Positions 17,262-27,321 of a DNA stretch of 64,000 bases are shown here, piece after piece; the first letter of the stretch is position 1; each line of letters opens with the position of its first letter. Both the position numbers and the translations under genes were made by a program. Under the pieces are notes generated by a model. That model had not been told where the DNA came from. It did not search any database and worked only from the letters and a program-made list of their open reading frames with translations. Where the stretch lies: NCBI RefSeq assembly GCF_002257585.1, contig NZ_CP022743.1, forward strand, positions 558,001-622,000, written 5' to 3'. This stretch comes from Mucilaginibacter xinganensis (GTDB lineage Bacteria; Bacteroidota; Bacteroidia; Sphingobacteriales; Sphingobacteriaceae).

Positions 17262-18710
17262 TTAAAACTCGGCATTCCTTGGATACCTTGGGAAAGGGAT
17301 CACATCCCTGATGTTACCCATGCCGGTAACAAATAATACCAGGCGCTCAAAGCCAAGCCCAAAACCCGCATGCGGGCAAGCGCCAAACCTGCGCGTATCC
17401 AGATACCACCAAAGCTCATCTTTAGGGATGCCCATTTCGTCCATGCGTTGCTCCAGCTTATCCAAACGTTCCTCACGCTGCGATCCGCCTACGATTTCGC
17501 CAATGCCCGGGAACAGGATATCCATTGCGCGAACAGTTTCGCGGCCATTGGCATCCGGCTCGTTCTGGCGCATATAAAATGCTTTGATCTCTTTTGGGTA
17601 ATCGGTAAGGATCACCGGTTTTTTAAAGTGCTTCTCAACCAAATAGCGCTCATGTTCTGATTGCAGGTCGGTTCCCCAGCCTTCAACAGGGTACTGGAAT
17701 TTCTTTTTCTTGTTCGGGGTCGATTCTTTTAAAATCTCGATAGCCTCGGTATAGGTAAGGCGCTCAAAATCGTTATCCAAACAAAATTGCAGCTTATCTG
17801 TCAGCGTCATCTCTGACCGTTCGTTCTGTGGCTTTTGTTTTTCTTCCTCGGTTAAGCGCTGGGATAAAAACGCGATATCATCGGCATTTTTATCAAGCGC
17901 ATATTTTATAACATATTTCAACATGTCCTCGGCAAGGTCCATGTTGTCATTTAGGTCGTTAAAGGCAACTTCCGGTTCAATCATCCAAAACTCGGCCAGG
18001 TGGCGGGTAGTGTTTGAGTTTTCGGCACGGAATGTTGGTCCGAAAGTATAAATATCGCTCAAAGCCATTGCCCCAAGCTCGCCTTCCAGCTGCCCGGAAA
18101 CGGTTAGGTTGGTTGCTTTGGCAAAAAAGTCTTGTGAGAAATCTATCTCCCCCGTTTCGGTTTTTGGCGGGTTGGCCAGATCAAAATTCGTTACGTGGAA
18201 AGTTTCTCCCGCACCCTCGGCATCAGATGCAGTAATGATAGGGGTGTGCAGGTAAACAAAGCCGCGCTCCTGGAAAAACTGGTGCACTGCAAACGACAGG
18301 CTGTTGCGCACACGGAATATGGCCCCAAAGGTATTGGTGCGGAAACGCAGGTGTGCCTTTTCGCGCAAAAACTCCAGCGTTTGTTTTTTTGGCTGCAACG
18401 GGTATTCTTCCGGGTCGCAATCACCTAATATTTCAATATCCTTTGCAATAACTTCTACTTTTTGCCCCTGGCCCAATGATGGGATCAGTTCGCCGGTTAC
18501 GCTGATTGCAGCGCCAAAGGTGATGCGTTTAAGCAATGCCGGATCGGTATTTTCAAAATCAACCACAATTTGGATATTGTTATTGGTTGAGCCATCATTT
18601 AAAGCAATGAAACGATTTTGACGGAATGCACGCACCCACCCTTTAACGGTTATGTCAATACCTGTTTGTTCACTCTCCAATAATGCTTTGATCTTGATCC
18701 GCTGGCTCAT
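17262..18710 (-). CDS. asnS: Asparaginyl-tRNA synthetase
   Basis: This class IIb synthetase charges tRNA-Asn. The N-terminal OB-fold ([21 protein letters not shown]) binds the anticodon. The catalytic domain carries motif 2 ([21 protein letters not shown], about residues 225-245) and motif 3 ([15 protein letters not shown] near the C-terminus). [12 protein letters not shown] with a Gln/Asn-pocket arrangement and the 482-residue length fit AsnRS rather than the ~590-residue bacterial AspRS. Direct charging suggests tRNA-Asn does not depend on transamidation. Confidence 0.96.
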   Translation of the reverse strand: MSQRIKIKALLESEQTGIDITVKGWVRAFRQNRFIALNDGSTNNNIQIVVDFENTDPALLKRITFGAAISVTGELIPSLGQGQKVEVIAKDIEILGDCDPEEYPLQPKKQTLEFLREKAHLRFRTNTFGAIFRVRNSLSFAVHQFFQERGFVYLHTPIITASDAEGAGETFHVTNFDLANPPKTETGEIDFSQDFFAKATNLTVSGQLEGELGAMALSDIYTFGPTFRAENSNTTRHLAEFWMIEPEVAFNDLNDNMDLAEDMLKYVIKYALDKNADDIAFLSQRLTEEEKQKPQNERSEMTLTDKLQFCLDNDFERLTYTEAIEILKESTPNKKKKFQYPVEGWGTDLQSEHERYLVEKHFKKPVILTDYPKEIKAFYMRQNEPDANGRETVRAMDILFPGIGEIVGGSQREERLDKLEQRMDEMGIPKDELWWYLDTRRFGACPHAGFGLGFERLVLFVTGMGNIRDVIPFPRYPRNAEF

Positions 18711-18878
18711 ATAAAATATTTTGAGGGGTAAAAATACGATTATTTGAGGTTTGTGGGAACCTGAATGCCGTGAAATTTTTGAATTAATACGATGTTGCCG
18801 GGTAAATTATGAATTACCCGAATCAAATAATTATGTAATTTATTCCATCTCGTGAGAATTCCGCAGCCCGCAAATGTG

Positions 18879-18886
18879 TAAGTTTG
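18879..18886 (+). promoter_or_regulatory. -7 box immediately before the EamA transporter start
   Basis: TAAGTTTG matches TAnnTTTG and ends only 5 bases before the ATG at 18892. Transcription would then start at or next to the start codon, predicting a leaderless mRNA. It also argues against the upstream in-frame ATG at 18874. Confidence 0.5.
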
Positions 18887-18891
18887 CGGTA

Positions 18892-19779
18892 ATGAACCCC
18901 AAAGCAAGCCTGATTATCGGCATCCTGTGTATTGCCTTTTCACCCATTTTTGTAAGGCTTGCCGTTGCCGCTCCTTTAACTTCGGGCTTTTACCGCATTT
19001 TTATAGCCTGGCTTTGCCTGTTGCCTTATTGTATTATAAAAGGCCAGTTAAAAATAGGCCGCAGGGAATTAATGGTCGCGCTTATCGGTGGTGTGATTTT
19101 TGGAGCTGATATTGCTGTTTGGAACCTCTCGCTGGTAAAGATCCCGGCTACGGTGTCAACGCTTATCGCCAACCTTGCGCCGCTTTGGGTGGGATTGATC
19201 AGTTACCTGATCCTAAAACGCAAGTCGGGCAAAATGTTTTGGATAGGTACCTGGGTTGCCATTTTCGGCATGGTTATTTTAGTAGGCTATCAAAACATCT
19301 TGTCGCTGCAGTTTAATATCGGCATCCCGCTGGCGCTGCTGGCCAGCTTTTTTTACGCCATTTATATCGTTATTACCCGGGGCATCCTGCAAAAAATAAG
19401 TACGCTCACATTTATGTTTTATAACATGCTGGCCGGGAGTGTTTTTTTGTTTGGCATTAACCTGGTTCAGCACAATGAGCTTGTTGTATTTTCAACAGCA
19501 ACCTGGTTGTGTTTTTTAGGTATGGGCCTGGTTTGTCAGCTTGCGGGCTGGCTAACCATCAATCGTTCGCTGCGTTTCCTGGAGTCAACCAAAGTATCCA
19601 TTGCGCTTTTAAGTCAAACCGTGATAGCCGGTTTTTTGGCGATCCTGTTCCTGAGAGAAACGCTGGCCAGCAGGGAAATTTTCGGCAGTGTGATTGTGCT
19701 GGCCGGAATAGCAATCACCTTTTTAAAGAGAAAGGTAACACCATCCGACGCAATAGCGCTCAATCAATCAGGCACGTAA
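18892..19779 (+). CDS. EamA/DMT-family transporter
   Basis: A 295-residue inner-membrane protein with about ten hydrophobic helices in two EamA repeats. The first half contains FSPIFVRLAVAAPLTSGFYR and the VSTLIANLAPLW motif; the second contains FFYAIYIVITRG and a terminal SVIVLAGIAITFLK. DMT proteins export or import metabolites, often amino acids; the substrate cannot be told. The ATG at 18892 is chosen because a -7 box overlaps the alternative start. The 3' end overlaps the convergent lipoprotein gene by 16 bases. Confidence 0.88.
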   Translation: MNPKASLIIGILCIAFSPIFVRLAVAAPLTSGFYRIFIAWLCLLPYCIIKGQLKIGRRELMVALIGGVIFGADIAVWNLSLVKIPATVSTLIANLAPLWVGLISYLILKRKSGKMFWIGTWVAIFGMVILVGYQNILSLQFNIGIPLALLASFFYAIYIVITRGILQKISTLTFMFYNMLAGSVFLFGINLVQHNELVVFSTATWLCFLGMGLVCQLAGWLTINRSLRFLESTKVSIALLSQTVIAGFLAILFLRETLASREIFGSVIVLAGIAITFLKRKVTPSDAIALNQSGT

Positions 19780-20240
19780 ATATAAAACTTACCCCCGCTA
19801 AAGCTTAATTTATCGGGGCCGCCTCCATAAGTTTTCACAAAATTTAGTTCAAAAGTGCCGCTCATAATATTGCTGTAAACGTCAAAATTCTGTACCATAA
19901 CGTTATTGGTATTTGTAGTATCCAGCTTGTACTCACCGGTTACCACATCACGGCCAATAGTAGTATAGTAGTGGGCCTGCCCTTGTTTTACGGCGTAATT
20001 TCCCTTTCCCCTGAATTTTAAATTGATTTGCAAGGTTTCTTCCCCGGCGGCCTTAAAGCCGATTATCTGCAAGGAATCTTTCCCTGAAAAATAGTCCGCA
20101 TTAGGTGCAGCAACCCAATTGCCGCCGTTTTTAAAGGCACCCATAAAAAGGTCCTGGGCAACATTTTTGTTCTCTTTTTTACAGGCAACAACAAACAGGC
20201 AGTAAAAAGTGAGTACGGCAAGTAATAATTTCCTGGTCAT
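19764..20240 (-). CDS. Small lipoprotein, DUF6252-like
   Basis: 158 residues with a lipoprotein signal peptide (lipobox VVAC at about 17-20, then KKENK). The mature part is beta-rich, with a conserved NxxxxWVA start, a YYTT segment, and a late SGTFELNFV motif followed by SGGKFYIYV. It is clearly a paralogue of the next gene (20328-20828) and resembles 47325-47843 in layout. The SGTFxxxx motif is what I associate with DUF6252 lipoproteins of Bacteroidota, whose function is unknown. Probably outer-membrane attached. Confidence 0.65.
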   Translation of the reverse strand: MTRKLLLAVLTFYCLFVVACKKENKNVAQDLFMGAFKNGGNWVAAPNADYFSGKDSLQIIGFKAAGEETLQINLKFRGKGNYAVKQGQAHYYTTIGRDVVTGEYKLDTTNTNNVMVQNFDVYSNIMSGTFELNFVKTYGGGPDKLSFSGGKFYIYVPD

Positions 20241-20327
20241 GGCTTAATTGTTTAGTATGGTTTAAATACCTATACGATAGCCCTATGCGCAACGCTACAG
20301 CAAATTATCAACCAGCAAAAAATAAAT

Positions 20328-20828
20328 TTAGTCGGGCAGTTTAACTCTGAAAACGCCGCCGGAAAAATCAATGGGTACGTATTCGTTGGGGTCATTGCTG
20401 TTTTTTAAAACAGATAGTTGGAAAATACCCGATATGATGCGGGTTTTGGTGTTATAGCTTTTAATCGTGATCATGTTGTTGCGGGTAGTGTCAACCCGGT
20501 AATAGCTGGTTTGGTTACCGCTGGCATCAGTTGTAAAAAAAGCTGCCTGGTTTAATGTTACCGGGTAGCTGCCGGTGTCTTTAAATTTAATTTTAAAAAA
20601 TATATGTTCGCCGCCGCCCGCCCATAGCCCGCTTAGCTGTAAACTGTCACCAGGCAGGGTAGCAGTGCTGCCCACGGTTCCCCAGCCTATGTTGTTTTTA
20701 TTTGCTTTAAAATAATAATCAGCAGGGATAACCTTACTGTCTTTATGGCACGAATAAATAACAATGCACACTGTGCAGCTTAGCAGCATTAATATTTTTT
20801 TTCTGTTTATTGCTTGTTTTAATACCAT
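20328..20828 (-). CDS. Small lipoprotein, paralogue of 19764-20240
   Basis: 166 residues with the lipobox-like IYSCHK near residue 26. The body follows its neighbour's order: a NIGWGTVGS start, SLQLSGLWAGGGEHIFFKIKF, YPVTLNQAAFFTT, YRVDTTRNNMITI, then SGIFQLSVL and FSGGVFRVKLPD. The pair probably arose by tandem duplication and lies 87 bases apart on one strand. No function is recognised. Confidence 0.62.
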   Translation of the reverse strand: MVLKQAINRKKILMLLSCTVCIVIYSCHKDSKVIPADYYFKANKNNIGWGTVGSTATLPGDSLQLSGLWAGGGEHIFFKIKFKDTGSYPVTLNQAAFFTTDASGNQTSYYRVDTTRNNMITIKSYNTKTRIISGIFQLSVLKNSNDPNEYVPIDFSGGVFRVKLPD

Positions 20829-20890
20829 ACGGTAAAGGTAATAAAATGATACAGCAATAAATTAATCGGCTTAAGAAACGGTAAAAAAGC

Positions 20891-20898
20891 TATTTTTG
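20891..20898 (+). promoter_or_regulatory. -7 box for dnaG
   Basis: TATTTTTG matches TAnnTTTG and lies 29 bases before the dnaG ATG. No convincing -33 TTTG is seen. Confidence 0.45.
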
Positions 20899-20927
20899 CA
20901 GTTACACTAATGTACCGTGTTTATTAA

Positions 20928-22850
20928 ATGATCACCAAGCCCACTATCGACCGAATTATGGAAGCCACAGATATTGTGGAAGTGATAGGTGAGTTTGTAC
21001 AGCTAAAAAAACGCGGAGCCAACTATGTAGGGCTCTCCCCTTTTGCCAATGAGCGTACCCCGTCGTTCACGGTATCGCCAGCCAAGGGAATCTTTAAAGA
21101 CTTTTCATCCGGAAAAGGCGGCTCGGCTGTTACTTTTTTAATGGAACTGGAGAAGTTTACTTATCCGGAAGCGCTAAAGTGGCTGGCAAAAAAATATGGT
21201 ATAGAGGTTGAGGAAACTGTTGAAGTTGCTGAGAACCGAGAGGAAGAGAATCACCGCGAAAGCCTGATGATAGTTAGCGGTTACGCCGCCAAATTTTTTC
21301 ATGAAAGCCTGCTCGAAACCGACGAGGGGAAAAGCATTGGCCTGAGTTATTTTAAGGAGCGCGGCTTTACCAGCGAAACCATCAAAAAATTTGAGTTGGG
21401 TTACTCGCCCGATCAGTGGGAAGCTTTTACCGGCCAAGCCATTAAAGAGGGCTACCAGCAGCAGTTTTTGGTAGAAAGCGGCCTGTCTGTTAAGCGGGAC
21501 AACGGGACGCTGTATGACCGGTACCGGGGGCGTGTGATGTTTCCCATCCACAGCTTTACCGGCAGGGTGATTGCCTTTGGTGGGCGGACACTTAAAAATG
21601 ATAAGAATGTCCCTAAATATGTAAACTCGCCTGAGTCAGAGATCTACCATAAATCAAACGTGCTTTATGGTCTGTACTTTGCAAAAAAGGCAATCCGGGA
21701 AGAAGATAATTGTTTTTTGGTGGAGGGTTATGCCGATGTGCTTTCAGTACACCAGGCCGGGATTGAGAATGTGGTGGCGTCGTCAGGGACTTCGCTAACC
21801 GTTGAACAGATAAGGCTGATAGGCCGCTTCACAAAAAATATTACCATATTGTATGATGGTGACGCGGCGGGTATAAAAGCATCTTTGCGGGGGCTTGATA
21901 TGATTTTGGAGGAAGGCCTGAATGTAAAGGTTGTGCTGTTTCCCGACGGTCATGACCCCGACTCCTACGTGCGAAACTTTGGCACCAACGGCTTCAAAAA
22001 ACATATTGCCGACAACAAAAAGGATTTTATCCTTTTCAAAACCGACATCCTGCTAAAAGAAGTAGGGAACGACCCTATTAAAAAGGCCGATGTGATAAGG
22101 GAGATTGTTGAAAGCGTAGCCAAGATCCCCGACTCAATCAAAGCTTCTGTATTTATAAAGGAATGCAGCTATTTACTGCAGATAGATGAGCGCGCGCTGC
22201 TATCAGAGCTCAACAAAATGCGGATGGCGAAAGCCAAAAAAGATTCGCAGCAGCAAATTTCCAGGGCGGCACCTCTTGATGAACCTAACTTTTTTGACGA
22301 GCCCGAAGTAAAGGTTGAAAAAGATGAATCGAACCAGGAAAAAGAGATCATCCGCCTTTTTCTGCTATATGGCAACCGGATTATCGACTGGGATGGCATC
22401 GCCAATACCTACATCGGCCCTTTTATGATAGCTGAATTGAACGACGTTGAATTTGAGCATAAAACCTGCAAAACGTTTGTTGAAATTTATCGCAAAGAGG
22501 TGGAGAACGGTGTATTACCCGATGAGCAATATTTTATCCATTACCCGGAAAAAGATATTGTTGACTTGGCTGTTAACCAGATTGCCACCAAATACACACT
22601 GAGCGATAACTGGTACGAAATGCACAAGATCCTGGTGAACGATGAGCAGGCAAATATGAAAGCTACCATATTGGGCGCTATATTTCACCTTAAAAAACAA
22701 AAGGTGGGCAAAATACTGGAAAGCCTGCGGAAGGAACTCCAAAAAACAAGCGTCGAAGCTGACCAGGAGATCCTGCTCAACCAATATATGCACATGAAGA
22801 AGGTGGAGAAAACTATTTCCGACTACCTTGGGTCAGTAATATTAAAATAA
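20928..22850 (+). CDS. dnaG: DNA primase DnaG with zinc ligands replaced
   Basis: DnaG makes RNA primers at the replication fork. The 640-residue protein keeps the standard order: N-terminal zinc-ribbon-type domain (1-95), RNA polymerase core and Toprim (about 130-370, with FLVEGYADVLS and YDGDAAG holding the metal-binding Glu and Asp), and a C-terminal helicase-binding region. The N-terminal domain aligns with the usual CPFHxExTPSF and CFxCGxGG motifs but has all four ligands changed: Ser37, Ala40, Asp58 and Ser61 stand where Cys, His, Cys and Cys are expected. The surrounding TPSFTVSPAKGIF and GKGGSAVTFLM are intact, so this is not a frameshift or loss of the domain. Its stop overlaps the yraN start by one base. 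Confidence 0.95.
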   Translation: MITKPTIDRIMEATDIVEVIGEFVQLKKRGANYVGLSPFANERTPSFTVSPAKGIFKDFSSGKGGSAVTFLMELEKFTYPEALKWLAKKYGIEVEETVEVAENREEENHRESLMIVSGYAAKFFHESLLETDEGKSIGLSYFKERGFTSETIKKFELGYSPDQWEAFTGQAIKEGYQQQFLVESGLSVKRDNGTLYDRYRGRVMFPIHSFTGRVIAFGGRTLKNDKNVPKYVNSPESEIYHKSNVLYGLYFAKKAIREEDNCFLVEGYADVLSVHQAGIENVVASSGTSLTVEQIRLIGRFTKNITILYDGDAAGIKASLRGLDMILEEGLNVKVVLFPDGHDPDSYVRNFGTNGFKKHIADNKKDFILFKTDILLKEVGNDPIKKADVIREIVESVAKIPDSIKASVFIKECSYLLQIDERALLSELNKMRMAKAKKDSQQQISRAAPLDEPNFFDEPEVKVEKDESNQEKEIIRLFLLYGNRIIDWDGIANTYIGPFMIAELNDVEFEHKTCKTFVEIYRKEVENGVLPDEQYFIHYPEKDIVDLAVNQIATKYTLSDNWYEMHKILVNDEQANMKATILGAIFHLKKQKVGKILESLRKELQKTSVEADQEILLNQYMHMKKVEKTISDYLGSVILK

Positions 22851-23218
22851 TGGCGCAGCACCTTGACCTTGGTCGCCGGGGCGAAAGCCTGGCAAAAGCA
22901 CATTTGGAAAATACCGGATATGAGATCATGGATGAGAACTGGACACATGGCCGCCTGGAAGTTGATCTTATTGCATATAAAAACAAGGTGATTATATTTA
23001 CCGAAGTAAAAACCCGTACAGGCAACTGGTTTGGCGAGCCGGAGGATTTTGTGGATGCCCGCAAACAAAAACTATTGGCGGAGGCAGCAGAAGAATATAT
23101 TTACCTGATGAACCACCAGGGAGAAGTTCGGTTTGATATTATATCCGTTTTGTTTGACAGGGATAACAATTACATACTAAAACATATAGAAGACGCGTTT
23201 TGGCCAACAGCCATGTAA
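22850..23218 (+). CDS. YraN/UPF0102 family endonuclease-like protein
   Basis: 122 residues with the family motifs LGRRGESLAKAHLE, a VDLIAYKNKVIIFTEVKTR segment matching the restriction-endonuclease-fold D-x(n)-ExK core (Asp40, Glu52, Lys54 approximately), and a C-terminal FDIISVLFD. The function is uncertain; relatives are Holliday-junction-resolvase-like and sit in recombination or replication neighbourhoods. It is translationally coupled to dnaG through TAATG. Confidence 0.88.
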   Translation: MAQHLDLGRRGESLAKAHLENTGYEIMDENWTHGRLEVDLIAYKNKVIIFTEVKTRTGNWFGEPEDFVDARKQKLLAEAAEEYIYLMNHQGEVRFDIISVLFDRDNNYILKHIEDAFWPTAM

Positions 23219-23226
23219 ACAATACC

Positions 23227-24306
23227 ATGAAATTGAAATTCAACCTATTATTAGCGGCAGCCACAGTTATACTTGCTTTTGGCTGCAAAACCAAATCAGC
23301 GGATAGCGGCTTAACTTTAAGTCCGGAGGCCGGAACCAGTTACAAAACCGGCGATGTTGTTGCTGTGCAGGCCCATTTCCCGGCAGATCTAAAGCCTGAT
23401 TCTGTTGTTTACCTGCTTGATTCCGTTAGGCTGGGATCAAAAAAAGATACCTCGGTATTCTCATTAAAAACAGATAGCCTTGCCGTGGGCCCGCGCATAA
23501 TTACTGCTAAGGTTTATACGGGCGGTAAAAGCCAGGATGCATCAACCAATATTGCACTGATGCCGGCAAAGGCTCCTGATGAATATACTTTTAAAGTTGA
23601 AAAAGTGTACCCGCATGATACCTCCTCATTCACCGAAGGCCTGGTTTTCAAGGACGGTGTATTTTATGAGAGCGCGGGCGGCTACCTCGATCCGCCGCAG
23701 GGGTCGCCGAAAGATCAGCAGTCGAGCTTAAGAAAAGTTGACCTGGCCACAGGCAAGCCGTTGCAAAAAGTAATGGTAAGCCCTAAAATTTTTGCCGAGG
23801 GCATAGCCATAGTAGGTGACAAGCTGCTGCAGTTAACCTACCATGAAAAGATAGGCCTGGTATATGATAAAAAAACATTTAAACAGTTAAGCACCTTTCC
23901 TAACAATGTAGGTGTTGAAGGCTGGGGCATGTGCTTTGATGGCAAAAAATTATACATGGATGATAGCACCAACCGGATCTGGTTCCTGGATAAGGACACT
24001 TACCGCCAAACCGGATTTATTGATGTTTTTGATAACAAAGGCGCGGTAAATGAGATAAATGAGCTGGAATATATTGACGGTAAGATATACGCCAACATAT
24101 GGAAAACCGACACCATTATTGCCATTGACCCTAAAACAGGCACTGTTTTACAAAGGATAGACCTTGGCGGCCTTTACCCCGTAACAAAACGGAATGAGGG
24201 TGCAGATGTAATGAACGGAATTGCCTATGATGCCGCAACAAAAAGGATCTTTATTACCGGTAAAAAATGGGATAAATTATTCCAGGTGAGCTTTGTGAAG
24301 AAATAA
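23227..24306 (+). CDS. Glutaminyl-peptide cyclotransferase (plant-type fold), lipoprotein
   Basis: The enzyme forms N-terminal pyroglutamate from Gln. The ATG at 23227 gives a lipoprotein signal (LAFGC); the longer frame from 23200 overlaps yraN and hides the signal. An Ig-like segment (about 25-115) comes first. The five-bladed propeller of the Glu_cyclase_2 family follows: SFTEGLVFKDGVFYESAGGY near 140, GWGMCFDGKKLYMDDSTN, and INELEYIDGKIYANIW near 280. In Bacteroidota, SPI-cleaved proteins often begin with Gln (as in several proteins here ending signal peptides at AQ), which is a plausible substrate class. Likely periplasmic or outer-membrane. Confidence 0.88.
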   Translation: MKLKFNLLLAAATVILAFGCKTKSADSGLTLSPEAGTSYKTGDVVAVQAHFPADLKPDSVVYLLDSVRLGSKKDTSVFSLKTDSLAVGPRIITAKVYTGGKSQDASTNIALMPAKAPDEYTFKVEKVYPHDTSSFTEGLVFKDGVFYESAGGYLDPPQGSPKDQQSSLRKVDLATGKPLQKVMVSPKIFAEGIAIVGDKLLQLTYHEKIGLVYDKKTFKQLSTFPNNVGVEGWGMCFDGKKLYMDDSTNRIWFLDKDTYRQTGFIDVFDNKGAVNEINELEYIDGKIYANIWKTDTIIAIDPKTGTVLQRIDLGGLYPVTKRNEGADVMNGIAYDAATKRIFITGKKWDKLFQVSFVKK

Positions 24307-24369
24307 AAAGATTTAAGAGACATTGGTTCAAAAGGGAATGGCTACATTACCAAACCTTACCCTAAAATC

Positions 24370-24762
24370 ATGTTTAAAAATATTTTTTCCTTTGAAGGTC
24401 GAATCAGAAGGACCGAACTTTGCATTAGTTATATAATTTATTTGGTGCTGTACCTTACTGTTTACGCTTTAACCGAAGGGCAGGAAGGGATAAAACTTTT
24501 AGTATTATAATATATTCCCCTGCTTTGGTTTATTTGGGCGCAGGCCGCTAAACGATGTCATGACCTGGACAAAAGCGGGTGGTGGCAATTAATTCCATTT
24601 TATTTTTTCTGGTTAATGTTTCAGGAAGGCAACCCTGACGATAACGGATACGGGGACAATCCAAAACTAAAAAGAGGATTTGAGGCCGATGATTATCAGG
24701 AACCGTTTTTGGGAAATACAAATGACCTACAACTTCCAGATTTGGAGAAGCAGGCGGAATAA
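24370..24762 (+). pseudogene. DUF805 membrane protein interrupted by an in-frame stop
   Basis: From the ATG at 24370 one frame reads MFKNIFSFEGRIRRTELC and transmembrane sequence, meets TAA at 24508-24510 (codon 47), and then continues in the same frame for 83 codons to TAA at 24760. The downstream part has the DUF805 hallmarks [22 protein letters not shown] and [10 protein letters not shown]. The frame is otherwise intact, so a single base change (for example CAA, AAA or GAA to TAA) would explain it. Either it is a recent pseudogene, or a sequencing error, or two fragments are made. DUF805 proteins are small inner-membrane proteins of unknown function. Confidence 0.85.
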
Positions 24763-24779
24763 TCAACATAAAGTTAAAG

Positions 24780-24819
24780 AAGGCAGTTTTCAATTGTAAT
24801 TAAAACTGAAAACTGCCTT
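24780..24819. terminator. Bidirectional terminator between DUF805 and pgi
   Basis: A perfect 13-bp stem (AAGGCAGTTTTCA / TGAAAACTGCCTT) with a 14-base loop lies between the convergent DUF805 remnant and pgi. A/T tracts flank both sides, so it can serve both strands. Confidence 0.8.
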
Positions 24820-24824
24820 TAAGT

Positions 24825-26549
<1,725 letters not shown>

Positions 26550-26685
26550 TTATTTAATTCCGGAAAAAATCCATCGGATAGTGTTGTTTTAACACCCCGT
26601 ACATAGTGTGGAATTTACAATAAGTCAATTGTCATATTTTCAACAGATTTTAGATACTGCTTGAAAATTCAAAATAAATATTTGA

Positions 26686-26693
26686 TATATTTG
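26686..26693 (+). promoter_or_regulatory. -7 box for the 145-residue protein
   Basis: TATATTTG matches TAnnTTTG, with TTG at 26661-26663 about 22 bases upstream as a weak -33. The implied 5' untranslated region is about 60 bases. Confidence 0.5.
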
Positions 26694-26757
26694 CGTTGAT
26701 AACAAATAAATCGGATTTTTTTATCAATTTATTAATCTGCTTAAAACACATAAAACG

Positions 26758-27195
26758 ATGTTTGAAAAACTGTTTATGCTTGTCAAAAATAACGCCGGGA
26801 CGGCTGTTATTGACAACCCTGCTATTCCGGTTAAATACCATGAAGCAGTGATCAATGAGGCATCAAGTTCTATTATCGAGGTTTTGAAGAACCAGCTGGA
26901 GACGGGTAAGGTAAAAGATTTGATCAAATTCTTCCAGTTCTCGGGCATCTACAACAATTCATTGGTAACAAGTATCATTAACAAGTTTGCCAACAAGCTG
27001 AACAATTTTTACGGCATTGAACCGGCTTCAGCAATGTTGGCAGCTAATTCTTTAATAACTCCTGTTATGGAAGAGTTGGTGAAGGAATCAAAAGATGCTA
27101 AAAATACAGATTTTGGCTTAAGTAACTTTATCTCAAAATTAAGTGGTAACCGCACTGACATGAGCGGCCTGGTTAACCAGATGATGGTTGCTTAA
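26758..27195 (+). CDS. Conserved-looking all-helical cytoplasmic protein, unknown function
   Basis: 145 residues, no signal peptide or membrane segment, predicted largely helical. It has EVLKNQLETGKVKDLIKFFQ, an NKFANKLNNFYGIEPASAM segment, and a flexible C-terminus with KLSGNRTDMSGLVNQMM. The repeated small-helix pattern is vaguely like DUF937/DUF2780 proteins, but I cannot claim membership. It has its own promoter-like box and is followed by prfB in the same direction. Confidence 0.6.
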   Translation: MFEKLFMLVKNNAGTAVIDNPAIPVKYHEAVINEASSSIIEVLKNQLETGKVKDLIKFFQFSGIYNNSLVTSIINKFANKLNNFYGIEPASAMLAANSLITPVMEELVKESKDAKNTDFGLSNFISKLSGNRTDMSGLVNQMMVA

Positions 27196-27309
27196 GTAAG
27201 GTTATAAAAGTTTAAAAATGTTTTAAGGGTTGTAAAGGTCATGCTTTTACAGCCCTTTCTTTTATCTTTAAACCATTACAACTACTACAACCTTTTCCAA
27301 CCAAAAAAC

Positions 27310-27317
27310 TATATTTG
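27310..27317 (+). promoter_or_regulatory. -7 box directly before prfB
   Basis: TATATTTG (TAnnTTTG) ends 4 bases before the prfB ATG at 27322. The transcript would start at about the start codon, predicting a leaderless mRNA. The -33 element is not obvious. Confidence 0.5.
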
Positions 27318-27321
27318 CCAC

